DNA from: SIG603 sp964369415
GTDB taxonomy: Bacteria; Bacillota; Clostridia; Oscillospirales; Acutalibacteraceae
Reading direction: 5' to 3'
DNA length: 52,414 bases
NCBI GenBank assembly: GCA_964369415.1
Contig: CAYJFP010000014.1
Location: 1-52,414, forward strand
The notes beneath the pieces were generated by a model, which was given only the letters and a program-made list of their open reading frames with translations, was not told where the DNA came from and searched no databases. Positions 1-7,871 of the stretch are shown here, piece after piece. The translations under genes and the position numbers were made by a program. The stretch's first letter is position 1. Each line of letters starts with the position of its first letter.

Positions 1-134
1 TTAGCCTAAAAGCAGTCCTTCACTCTTCACCATTAGTCCTTAGTCTCGTCAATGAACCCGACCCGCGAGACGTGCAGTCCAAATTAGATTAAAGCTAAAG
101 TCCGCGAACCGCCTGTCGGGGTACCCGACCCGAT
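1..134. repeat. Intergenic repeat copy plus GC-rich spacer downstream of mnmE
   Basis: Non-coding edge of the window. Bases 14-46 are a degenerate copy, in minus orientation, of the intergenic repeat also seen at 20622-20681, 39597-39713 and 44492-44523. Bases 50-134 are clearly richer in GC than the rest of the window and carry CCCGACCCG twice (57-65 and 124-132). A small hairpin GTCGGG/CCCGAC lies at 115-129, only a few bases past the mnmE stop, and could end mnmE transcription, although it lacks a T-tract. The repeat is directly visible; any role is unknown. Confidence 0.5.
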
Positions 135-1526
135 TTATTTTCCTACGCAGAATCTTGAGAATACGTTTGCTACTAGTGCCTCACTTACTTTTTCGCCTTT
201 TAGCTCTAGCAAATTCGCTGTCGCTTCTTCTGCCATAACCGTCACGGCGTCGAGGGTTAGTCCTAGATTTAGTGCGTTAATCGCCTCGTCTACGGCGGTT
301 TTTGCCCTTTCGACCGCCTCTCTTTGCCTTTGTGTGCATAGTTCTGCCATGCCTGTCACCATTTTGGATATGTGAAGGATTTTCTCTACCTCTTCCTGTA
401 GTTTTTCAAGTCCTTCACCACTTAATGCAGAAATAAAGACCGTATGTTCGAACTTGTCTTCTATCAATTTTAAATCGGCTTTACTTTCTAAATCGCACTT
501 GTTTATAATCGCTATGGAAGGCCTTTCTGAACAAAGCCCAATAAGCTCCTTGTCCTCCTCGACAAATTCGCCCGAAGAGTCAAACACGGCAAAGACTAGC
601 TCTGCACTCTCTATCTTTTCTCTTGCAAGCTTTACTCCGATTTTTTCCACGGGGTCATCTGTATGCCTTATTCCAGCCGTGTCCGATAAAATCAAAGGTA
701 TGTCGCCGAGCATGACACTTTCGACCACCACGTCTCTTGTCGTGCCCGCTATTTCGGTGACTATCGACCTTTCACATCCCGACAATAGGTTCATCAAGGT
801 CGATTTTCCCGCATTTGGCCTTCCCGCAATTACAGTGTTCACGCCTTCCCGATAGATTTTTCCGCTGTCAAACCTTAGAATTAAACTACTTAAATTTTCA
901 TTTACCTTGTTCAAATTTTCTAACAGCTTGTCTTCATCTACCTGTGGCACGTCATCGTCCGGATAATCCGCCCATGCGCTCAAATCTCCGCCTATGTCTT
1001 TAAGCTTTTCGCTTATTTTCTCAATCTCTTTTGTAAGTCTGCCCTCTTTTACCGAAATCGCCGTCTCATGCATTCTTTTTCCTGTCGAATGTATTAGCTC
1101 TATTACCGATTCTGCCTGAGACAAGTCCATTTTTCCGTTTAGAAATGCCCTCTTGCTAAATTCTCCCGCAGAAGCCGCCGTCGCTCCCGCTTTAATAATC
1201 TCTTTTAGAATTTTTCTTGAGGTATACACTCCACCATGGCAAGAAATTTCCACAACTTCTTCACCTGTAAAGCTTCTTGGCGCTTCAAACTTTAGTATAA
1301 CGACCTCGTCCACTGTTTTGCCGTCACTATCAAATATTTTTCCAAAGCTTGCCTCGTATCCTTTTAAATCTTTGGCAGATTTTTTGCCTTTGTATATTTT
1401 ATCTACTATTATAGAGGCAGCATCGCCCGAAACTCTCAAAACTGCAATTCCGCCTATTCCTTGTGGCGTAATTATCGCCGCAATGGTCTTATATATGTTC
1501 AATTTTTCATTCTCCTTAAAATTCAC
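135..1526 (-). CDS. mnmE: tRNA uridine-5-carboxymethylaminomethyl modification GTPase MnmE
   Basis: With MnmG this GTPase installs the cmnm5 group on U34 of tRNAs reading split codon boxes, in the cytoplasm. The 463 residues match the usual length of about 455. The N-terminal folate-binding domain (about 12-130) is followed by a helical domain split by the G domain: P-loop GRPNAGKS at 235-242, TTRD near 262, DTAG at 282-285 and NKCD near 345. The C-terminus FCVGK matches the family C-[IFV]-G-K signature with its conserved Cys. The N-terminus is a few residues longer than in most homologues, but ATG follows an AAGGAG SD, so it is kept. It is normally next to mnmG; here about 3.4 kb separate them. 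Confidence 0.97.
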   Translation of the reverse strand: MNFKENEKLNIYKTIAAIITPQGIGGIAVLRVSGDAASIIVDKIYKGKKSAKDLKGYEASFGKIFDSDGKTVDEVVILKFEAPRSFTGEEVVEISCHGGVYTSRKILKEIIKAGATAASAGEFSKRAFLNGKMDLSQAESVIELIHSTGKRMHETAISVKEGRLTKEIEKISEKLKDIGGDLSAWADYPDDDVPQVDEDKLLENLNKVNENLSSLILRFDSGKIYREGVNTVIAGRPNAGKSTLMNLLSGCERSIVTEIAGTTRDVVVESVMLGDIPLILSDTAGIRHTDDPVEKIGVKLAREKIESAELVFAVFDSSGEFVEEDKELIGLCSERPSIAIINKCDLESKADLKLIEDKFEHTVFISALSGEGLEKLQEEVEKILHISKMVTGMAELCTQRQREAVERAKTAVDEAINALNLGLTLDAVTVMAEEATANLLELKGEKVSEALVANVFSRFCVGK

Positions 1527-1599
1527 ACATTTATCGCATTTTATTTTAATACAATTATATTATCACAGCTTTAACTTTTTATCAAGGGAGTGAGTATAA

Positions 1600-1893
1600 A
1601 TGGTATGCAGAATCGAAGATTTAAAAGATAAAGAAGTAATATGTGTAAGCGACGGCTCTAGAATCGGCTACGTCTCAGATGTAGAGCTCGACTGTCAGAG
1701 TGCAAGGATAAACGCTATAATAGTATACGGCAAGCAAAAGTTTTTTGGCTTGTTTGGCAGAGAAGACGACTATACTATATCTTGGGAAAATATTAGCGTA
1801 ATCGGCGAGGACACTATTCTTGTCAATTTTAAGCCGAGATATACTAAAAAGAAAGCAAACGGAATTCTTTCAACCTTTTTTGAGATTAAGTGA
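1600..1893 (+). CDS. YlmC/YmxH family PRC-barrel protein
   Basis: A small 97-residue PRC-barrel protein of the YlmC/YmxH family, widespread in endospore-forming Bacillota and usually annotated as a sporulation protein with no proven biochemical role. The sequence opens with a typical motif (IEDLKDKEV...G..IGYVSDVELD) and keeps the hydrophobic beta pattern through ILVNF. SD AAGGGAG precedes the ATG. It is divergent from mnmE and lies 68 bp upstream of a Cys-rich hypothetical that probably shares its transcript, since a strong terminator follows only at 2777. Family assignment is from sequence pattern; the sporulation role is known only by association. Confidence 0.85.
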   Translation: MVCRIEDLKDKEVICVSDGSRIGYVSDVELDCQSARINAIIVYGKQKFFGLFGREDDYTISWENISVIGEDTILVNFKPRYTKKKANGILSTFFEIK

Positions 1894-1961
1894 ATAAGAC
1901 ATGCACAAAAAGCCTTTAATTCCATAAAATATGAAAGAGAAACCATTAAGGAGGTATTCAG

Positions 1962-2750
1962 ATGCAAGATCTTGCCAATGAAAATTGCTTTAAAGAGGCT
2001 GTTTGTATTGACGCAATGCGAATTTACGACAGTTGCTCCGACAAAGACTGCATCGAAGATACAAGGGTACTGTTCACCAAGAGCGTGCAGGATCTTGTAG
2101 ATGCGGCAACAAACGTAAGAATTAAAAAAGCAAGGGTAATCACCGTATTTCTCGACCTTCAACCAATTCCGTTTAACAGAGGTTTTTACTCGGTAGACAT
2201 GACGTTTTTCTTTGATGTCGCACTTGAGTTATTCATCTCTCCGGTGTGTCCGGCTCAACAGGTAAACGGTGTTTGTGTTTTTAACAAAAAGGTCATTTTG
2301 TACGGTAGCGAAGGAAATGTTAAGGTATTTACATCAGACGATACTGAGGAAGAATGTAAAGGAAACATAGGTGTACCAAAGGCGGTTGTTCAAGTTGCCG
2401 AGCCAATAGCTTTATCGGCTAAACTATGCCCCGGTTCAAGAGGATGCTGCGCAGATAACTGTCCAGCTGTTCCCGAAAGAATCTGTAGACAATTCGGCGG
2501 CGAATTTGAATATGAGAATTACAAAAATTCTGTATATGTAACCATAGGCATATTTGTCATTGTTCAAATCGTTCGAAACAGCCAAATTTTAATCCCAGCC
2601 TACGACTTTTGTATTCCGGACAAAGAATGTATCACAAACAGTGATAATCCATGTGAAATATTTAGACAAATTGATTTTCCGGTAAATGAGTTTTTCCCGC
2701 CAAGTGCGCTAAACAGTAGAGAAGCGGAATTTACATCAGAAAAAGAATAA
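1962..2750 (+). CDS. Conserved Cys-rich hypothetical protein
   Basis: A 262-residue protein with no domain I can name. Similar proteins in Clostridia (recalled, not searched) share the opening (CIDAMRIYDSCSDKDC), a central hydrophobic segment with PFNRGFYSVD, a Cys cluster (LCPGSRGCCADNC...C) near 150-175, and an ending containing IPAYDFCIPDKEC and FFPP. There are more than 15 cysteines, often paired, and no signal peptide or clear membrane helix. That could suit disulfide cross-linking or metal binding, and spore-coat proteins are often rich in Cys, but that is only inference. A strong SD (AAGGAGG) precedes the ATG, and a perfect terminator follows. It probably forms an operon with the upstream ylmC-like gene. 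Confidence 0.8.
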   Translation: MQDLANENCFKEAVCIDAMRIYDSCSDKDCIEDTRVLFTKSVQDLVDAATNVRIKKARVITVFLDLQPIPFNRGFYSVDMTFFFDVALELFISPVCPAQQVNGVCVFNKKVILYGSEGNVKVFTSDDTEEECKGNIGVPKAVVQVAEPIALSAKLCPGSRGCCADNCPAVPERICRQFGGEFEYENYKNSVYVTIGIFVIVQIVRNSQILIPAYDFCIPDKECITNSDNPCEIFRQIDFPVNEFFPPSALNSREAEFTSEKE

Positions 2751-2776
2751 CGAACATAACAGCATAATAAAATTAA

Positions 2777-2812
2777 GGGCGGATAGATTACTATCCGCCC
2801 ATTTTATTTATT
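2777..2812. terminator. Strong bidirectional intrinsic terminator
   Basis: A perfect 10-bp stem GGGCGGATAG/CTATCCGCCC (2777-2786 and 2791-2800) with an ATTA loop is followed by ATTTTATTTATT. It lies between the convergent Cys-rich hypothetical gene and the diguanylate cyclase gene and ends the former. Confidence 0.93.
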
Positions 2813-4121
2813 CTTCATTTTCTAAACTAATTCTTGCTCTAATTCTGCCCTGTTTTAATTCTTTTTTATTCTTATACATCTTCTTATCTACTAATTTGAA
2901 AAATTCAACATACTCTTTCTTCGTGCTTCCTTTAAATTCTTCATATCCGCTTGCAACTGAAAATTTATGAATCGAATCCGTATTTTTTTCCTCTACTTCA
3001 TCTTTGATAATTGCAATTTTTTCTTCTATTTCTTTCTCACTGCAATTAAACAAAATAGAAACAAACTCGTCTCCGCCAATTCTAAAGGTGTTTCCAAATT
3101 GCTTTAAATTATTGTGAAGAGCATTATAAGATGCTTTTATCGCATTATCTCCTTCGATATGTCCTAGTTTGTCGTTTATAAGTTTTAGGTTATTCATATC
3201 AGATATAATGCACCAAAAGTGTTTTTCCTCTTTTTCAGATAAAAATATGTCTGACAGATGCTCATGATATGCCTTTACATTGTAGCCGCCTGTTAGTGTA
3301 TCTGTAAATGAATAATCAAGCAACATACTTTTCATTCTATCTACAACTACCGCTATTCTACCTACTTCATCATTTGTATATAAGTGTTTTGGAATTTCTA
3401 TTCTCATATTCCCAGTTTCCGCAATTTCAGAAACTGATTTTTCAAATTCAATCAAGTTTTTGCTTACTTTTTTTGAATAAAAAACTATTAAAAACACTAT
3501 AGAATTTATTATTAAAATATTAATTACTATTCCAATTAATATAACTAAGGTTGTCAAGCCGTTGTTATAATCTATTGCTTCTGTCATTAGCTCTTCTTCT
3601 TCTAAAAGAAAATCGTCTATGCTCTTAAAAAATTCATTTGCTATCGGTGTGACACTTGTCAAGACTTCGAGTGCTTCCTCAAATTCTCCGCCCTCCATTC
3701 GTATGTCTGCCGAAAGTATCATTTTTTCTTCATATATCTGCTTTTGCTCTATTATGTCATAGAACTTATCATACTTATCACCCTCTAGCCTGTCCAAAAA
3801 TTCTTTCATATCTCTATCCAAATTTGAAAAAGCCGTTAGGTATTCATTATAAAGGGCTACCCTTGTATCATAGTTATCTGTAAGCAGAATATCCCTTCCA
3901 AGTACTCTACAAACATACATTTCTCTTATTATATAATTTAAACTCTCTCTGTTGTTTACATTTACCTCAATTATGTTTTGCGTAGAATTATTTACTATTG
4001 TCACCGATGCAACCGACAAAATTGTAATCACTACAAACATAATTATTAGTATAATCTCAAGTGGGATAAACTTTTTTTGAATAGAGGCATTCATTATCCA
4101 CTTAGTCAATTTTTTTCTCAT
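2808..4121 (-). CDS. Membrane diguanylate cyclase (GGDEF)
   Basis: A predicted inner-membrane enzyme making c-di-GMP from two GTP. Of its 437 residues, TM1 spans about 18-43, a mostly helical extracytoplasmic sensor about 45-188, TM2 about 190-214, a HAMP-like linker about 215-270 and GGDEF about 275-435. The active-site motif is an intact GGDEF at 349-353, so catalysis is expected. The RxxD product-inhibition site that should sit five residues before it is absent (KQFG instead), so feedback inhibition is probably lost. The sensor looks like a four-helix bundle of the chemoreceptor type; its ligand is unknown. It has its own promoter at 4154-4182 and appears monocistronic. Confidence 0.9.
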   Translation of the reverse strand: MRKKLTKWIMNASIQKKFIPLEIILIIMFVVITILSVASVTIVNNSTQNIIEVNVNNRESLNYIIREMYVCRVLGRDILLTDNYDTRVALYNEYLTAFSNLDRDMKEFLDRLEGDKYDKFYDIIEQKQIYEEKMILSADIRMEGGEFEEALEVLTSVTPIANEFFKSIDDFLLEEEELMTEAIDYNNGLTTLVILIGIVINILIINSIVFLIVFYSKKVSKNLIEFEKSVSEIAETGNMRIEIPKHLYTNDEVGRIAVVVDRMKSMLLDYSFTDTLTGGYNVKAYHEHLSDIFLSEKEEKHFWCIISDMNNLKLINDKLGHIEGDNAIKASYNALHNNLKQFGNTFRIGGDEFVSILFNCSEKEIEEKIAIIKDEVEEKNTDSIHKFSVASGYEEFKGSTKKEYVEFFKLVDKKMYKNKKELKQGRIRARISLENEE

Positions 4122-4153
4122 TGAAATCCACCTATCTTCTAGCTTAAGAAATA

Positions 4154-4182
4154 ATTATATCATATAGTTTCATTATTTTCAA
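4154..4182 (-). promoter_or_regulatory. SigA-type promoter of the diguanylate cyclase gene
   Basis: On the minus strand TTGAAA (4177-4182) and TATAAT (4154-4159) are separated by exactly 17 bases, about 33 bases before the start codon at 4121. Confidence 0.8.
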
Positions 4183-4222
4183 TTAGCATTTCTTATAATT
4201 GTTTATATAAATTATCATTAAT

Positions 4223-4942
4223 TTATACTATAGGATCTTTGCTAATCTTATTTCCGTGTCTTGGATATTCCTTAGGTGTAAATGAAAATTTTTGAAGCAC
4301 ACTTATTTCTCTCTCACTCTTTTCTTCATCGGGAAGAACAAAACTTTCGCTTTTAATTACCTCACAACCTAAAATTTCTATTGCATTTTTAGCTTCAACC
4401 ATTTCTTCTTTTAATGCTGGCCCTTTCATCGCTATGAATACACCCTTCATTTTTACAAATGGAATGCAGTATTCACACAGTGTATTCATTTTTGCAACTG
4501 CTCTTGCAGTGGCTACATCATATTTTTCACGCATTTCATGAAGTCTTCCGCCCTCTTCTGCCCTTTTGTGTACGCATTTTACTTCGACTCCAAGTTCATC
4601 TGCGACTATTTGCAAAAATTTAAGCCTTTTGTTAAGCCCGTCTAGCAGTGTAATTTCAATGTCGGGTCGCATTATTTTTATTGGTATCGCAGGAAAACCC
4701 GCTCCTGTTCCGACGTCTATTAGCTTTGCACCTTGTTTTATGTTGTAGGCTTTTAACATTAGCAAGCTGTCGATAAAGTGCTTTGTCACTATTTCTTCTT
4801 GCGCTGTAATTGCGGTAAGGTTGATTTTTTCATTCCACTCTAAAAGTAGTTTTAGATATGTTTCAAATTTTTGTGACTGCTCTACATTTATCTTGATTCC
4901 CGCTTCTTTTCCCTTGTCTCTTAAAAATTTAGCTATTTCCAT
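4223..4942 (-). CDS. rsmG: 16S rRNA (guanine527-N7)-methyltransferase RsmG
   Basis: A SAM-dependent enzyme that methylates N7 of G527 in 16S rRNA; its loss gives low-level streptomycin resistance in known species. The 239 residues are the normal length. The SAM-binding loop DVGTGAGFPAIPI lies at about 76-88 and the family motifs NLTAI (41-45) and RAVA (near 150) are present. Its start overlaps the end of mnmG by 14 bases, so translation is probably coupled, as is common for this pair. No parA/noc homologue follows it, unlike in Bacillus. Confidence 0.96.
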   Translation of the reverse strand: MEIAKFLRDKGKEAGIKINVEQSQKFETYLKLLLEWNEKINLTAITAQEEIVTKHFIDSLLMLKAYNIKQGAKLIDVGTGAGFPAIPIKIMRPDIEITLLDGLNKRLKFLQIVADELGVEVKCVHKRAEEGGRLHEMREKYDVATARAVAKMNTLCEYCIPFVKMKGVFIAMKGPALKEEMVEAKNAIEILGCEVIKSESFVLPDEEKSEREISVLQKFSFTPKEYPRHGNKISKDPIV

Positions 4943-6806
4943 TTTGTACCTCCGGTGAAAGGAATATTAACAGCACTGAAATATCTGCGGGGCTAACTCC
5001 CGATATTCTGGAAGCCTGTCCAATATTCTCTGGCTTTATTTTATTTAGCTTTTCTATTGCTTCTAGCCTTAATCCTCTTATTTTGCTGTAATCTAGTTTA
5101 CTATCTAATTTTTTCATCTCAAGTCTTCTAAATTCTGCTATTTCAGCCTTTTGTTTTACTATATAACCCTCGTATTTTAGTTCAATTTCAACTGCTTCAA
5201 AAACTGCCTTGTCATAATTTGGTCTGTTTACATCTATTTCTATTAAATCGTCATACTTTATCTGAGGTCTTTTAAGCAGTTCCGCTAACTTAATTCCCGT
5301 GCTAACCTTAGATGTTTCACGTGAAACAAGTATGTCATTTAACTTGTCTGTCGGTGAAAAAACAGTCTTTCTCGCTCTTTCTATCTCGATTTTCTTTTTT
5401 TCTTGCTTCTTTAAAAAGTCGTTCCAGCGTTCATCGTCAATCAGTCCAATTTCACGTCCTATAGTCGTAAGCCTATCGTCTGCATTGTCTTGCCTTAAAA
5501 CTAGGCGATATTCACTCCTCGAGGTCATCATTCTATATGGGTCAGAACACCCCTTCGTCACTAAATCGTCAATTAAAGTTCCTACATACGCTTGGTCACG
5601 GCCAATTATGATTTGCTCTAAGCCTTTAACTTTTCTAGCTGCATTAATTCCAGCGATAAGACCTTGCGCTGCCGCTTCCTCGTATCCGGACGAGCCGTTG
5701 AACTGCCCCGCACCGTACAAACCTTCAAATTCTTTAAATTCTAGTGTCGCCGACATCTGCGTTGGGTCGACACAATCGTATTCTATCGCATAGGCTGGCC
5801 TCATTATTTCTACATTTTCCAAACCTTTAATTGAGCGGTAAAATTCGATCTGCACATCTTCTGGCAAAGACGAACTCATACCCTGTAAGTACATTTCCTC
5901 AGTATCTCTTCCACAAGGTTCAATAAATAGCTGATGTCTTGGCTTTTCGGCAAATCTCACAATTTTATCCTCAATACTTGGACAATATCTCGGACCTACA
6001 CCCTCTATCATTCCGCTGTAAAGTGGAGATCTATGAATATTTTTCTCGATAATCTCCTTTGTCATGCTGTTTGTATAGCTGACATGGCAAACTTCGGTGT
6101 TTTTTAGTTCGTTCTTAGTACTATACGAGAAAGGAACGACAGGAGAATCCCCCTCTTGAACCTCAAGTTCTGTAAAATCAATAGAGCGCCTTTGAACCCT
6201 CGCCGGTGTACCAGTTTTAAATCTTCTTAAATCTAAGCCTATTTTTTTAAGGGCATCAGGTAAATATGATGACGGAAACATTCCGTCGGGGCCACTTTCA
6301 TATGCTAAATCACCTAAAAAAATCTTACCACCTAAAAAAGTACCTGTCGCAATTATAACAGTCTTGCAAACATGAAGAGCGCCTGTCCTTGTAATTACAT
6401 GCCACACATCGTCTTCTTTTTTAAGGTCCACTATCTCCGCTTGCTTTAAGTCAAGATTATCTTGTGTCTCTAGCTTATGTTTCATCACTCTGGCATAGTG
6501 GTTTCTATCAATTTGCGCCCTTAGGGAATGAACCGCTGGGCCTTTTCCTAGATTAAGCATACGGCTTTGTAGAAAACACTCATCTGTAGTCTTTCCCATT
6601 TCGCCTCCCAAAGCATCAACTTCTCTGACTAAGTGACCTTTAGCAGTGCCGCCTATACTTGGATTACACGGACAGTTGCCAACTGCATCCATGTTTATTG
6701 TAAAAATCACAGTCTTGGCACCTAGTCTTGAAGAGGCTAAGGCAGCTTCAATTCCAGCATGCCCAGCTCCGATTACCGCAACATCATATTCTTTTGAAAT
6801 GTACAT
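4929..6806 (-). CDS. mnmG: tRNA U34 modification FAD enzyme MnmG (GidA)
   Basis: The FAD-dependent partner of MnmE in cmnm5U34 formation. The protein is 625 residues from ATG at 6806, which an AGGAGT SD supports; a TTG three bases upstream would add one residue. The N-terminal FAD fold has VIGAGHAGIEAA, and family signatures CNPSIGGTAKGHL and GRDTEEMYLQGMSSSLP are present, with a C-terminal helical tRNA-binding region. It lies directly upstream of rsmG and about 180 bp downstream of the flavin/ferredoxin gene. A perfect parS site sits inside the reading frame (5313-5328, encoding VSRET). Confidence 0.97.
   Translation of the reverse strand: MYISKEYDVAVIGAGHAGIEAALASSRLGAKTVIFTINMDAVGNCPCNPSIGGTAKGHLVREVDALGGEMGKTTDECFLQSRMLNLGKGPAVHSLRAQIDRNHYARVMKHKLETQDNLDLKQAEIVDLKKEDDVWHVITRTGALHVCKTVIIATGTFLGGKIFLGDLAYESGPDGMFPSSYLPDALKKIGLDLRRFKTGTPARVQRRSIDFTELEVQEGDSPVVPFSYSTKNELKNTEVCHVSYTNSMTKEIIEKNIHRSPLYSGMIEGVGPRYCPSIEDKIVRFAEKPRHQLFIEPCGRDTEEMYLQGMSSSLPEDVQIEFYRSIKGLENVEIMRPAYAIEYDCVDPTQMSATLEFKEFEGLYGAGQFNGSSGYEEAAAQGLIAGINAARKVKGLEQIIIGRDQAYVGTLIDDLVTKGCSDPYRMMTSRSEYRLVLRQDNADDRLTTIGREIGLIDDERWNDFLKKQEKKKIEIERARKTVFSPTDKLNDILVSRETSKVSTGIKLAELLKRPQIKYDDLIEIDVNRPNYDKAVFEAVEIELKYEGYIVKQKAEIAEFRRLEMKKLDSKLDYSKIRGLRLEAIEKLNKIKPENIGQASRISGVSPADISVLLIFLSPEVQNGNS
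5313..5328. other. parS chromosome-partition site inside mnmG
   Basis: The 16-base palindrome TGTTTCACGTGAAACA exactly matches the Bacillota parS consensus bound by ParB/Spo0J. It is placed within the mnmG coding region, about 11.5 kb from the putative origin, in the expected origin-proximal zone. Confidence 0.95.
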
Positions 6807-6809
6807 CAA

Positions 6810-6985
6810 TATTAACTCCTGTATAATTTTTATAATTAATTTGCAACATCACATTGTGGATTTACTCTTTCCATTTGAAACTAAATTCAACACAACTATT
6901 TCCACCACTGCAATGCCCTTTACCATTGGTAATAAATATGCCCATGCTTCCCATATACACCAATCATTATAGCTCTCACCTTAAA
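6810..6985 (-). promoter_or_regulatory. Leader/spacer upstream of mnmG
   Basis: A spacer of about 180 bases between two same-strand genes. It has no convincing coding frame. It contains a 6+1+6 palindrome TTACCATTGGTAA at 6920-6932 and an AGGAGT SD next to the mnmG start. I see no terminator or recognisable riboswitch. Confidence 0.35.
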
Positions 6986-7001
6986 TGTTTCACGTGAAAC
7001 A
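6986..7001. other. parS chromosome-partition site at a gene end
   Basis: A second exact TGTTTCACGTGAAACA, embedded in a longer palindrome (6983-7004). It overlaps the last codons and TGA stop (6990-6992) of the flavin/ferredoxin gene, 1.7 kb from the first site. Confidence 0.95.
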
Positions 7002-7685
7002 TTTAGTTTCCCATTTTAGCTTAATTGCTTCTACTGGGCAATTAATATAGCAGTCGCCACATTCGTCACATCTATATTTATCAATACTGTAATCGCCGTC
7101 TTTTTCATTTATAGCTAAAAAAGAACATTTTTCCTTACATAGACCACAGGAAATACATTTTTCACTATCAATAATTAAACCACTATACTTAACTTTTTCA
7201 CCATTATATGAAATATATATTCTTTCGAGCTTATTTTCTCTTGTTTTTTTCTCAAAATCATAGTCAAAAATGTCTCCACGACCCGAAGTAATACAAAATA
7301 CAACCATTGCCTTATATGTTTCTTGATCTTTTATGCAAAAGTCAAAGAGCGGATTATTTTTAGCCTTAATACTCTCCATAGAAACTTCTTTGACATTTCC
7401 AGAAAATCTGATGGCATATCCACCTTCAAAAATTGGATTTCCGTCCTCGTCGTGCTCTACCTGAGTCTTTGCACATAGACCGCAGATAGAAATTTTGCCA
7501 GTCTCTTTAAGCTGCTTATAAAAAGACTTGGTATTCATTGTCATGAAGTAAATGCCCTCATCATCATACGCCCTTAGATGTGCAATTCTACTCTCTGGAC
7601 ATCCGTTTTCATCTACAGTAGCAAAACTAAGACATCCCACTGCATCAAATTTTTCATAAATATTCTTTATATTTGTAATTTCCAT
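6990..7685 (-). CDS. Pyridoxamine-oxidase-like flavoprotein fused to a 2[4Fe-4S] ferredoxin
   Basis: 231 residues. The N-terminal part (about 1-140) looks like the FMN-binding split barrel of the pyridoxamine 5'-phosphate oxidase-like superfamily (CLSFATVDENGCPESRIAHL at 18-37). The C-terminal part has two Cys clusters of ferredoxin type, CISCGLCKEKC (about 177-187) and CDECGDCYINC (about 206-216). It is probably a cytoplasmic electron-transfer or flavin-reducing protein of anaerobic metabolism; the substrate is unknown. It shares direction with gyrA and mnmG, but a terminator separates it from gyrA. The last codons are formed by a parS site. SD GAGGTGA supports the start. Confidence 0.85.
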   Translation of the reverse strand: MEITNIKNIYEKFDAVGCLSFATVDENGCPESRIAHLRAYDDEGIYFMTMNTKSFYKQLKETGKISICGLCAKTQVEHDEDGNPIFEGGYAIRFSGNVKEVSMESIKAKNNPLFDFCIKDQETYKAMVVFCITSGRGDIFDYDFEKKTRENKLERIYISYNGEKVKYSGLIIDSEKCISCGLCKEKCSFLAINEKDGDYSIDKYRCDECGDCYINCPVEAIKLKWETKCFT

Positions 7686-7803
7686 AAAATCACCTCAAAT
7701 TTCAATGTAAACAGTTACGATTGGTTTAGTGGACTGCACAAACCAGTACAAGACTTTTATTATAAACACATGCATTTTTTTCTATATAAATAGCAATTAA
7801 ATC

Positions 7804-7841
7804 AAAAAGCAAGCAATTCTCATTTGAATTGCTCGCTTTTT
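7804..7841 (-). terminator. Intrinsic terminator of the gyrB-gyrA transcript
   Basis: An 11-bp stem (7809-7819 with 7826-7836, one mismatch) with a six-base loop is extended by runs of A and T on both sides. It lies 31 bases beyond the gyrA stop. Confidence 0.88.
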
Positions 7842-7871
7842 CAACAGTGTGTCAAAACGAACAACTGTTAT

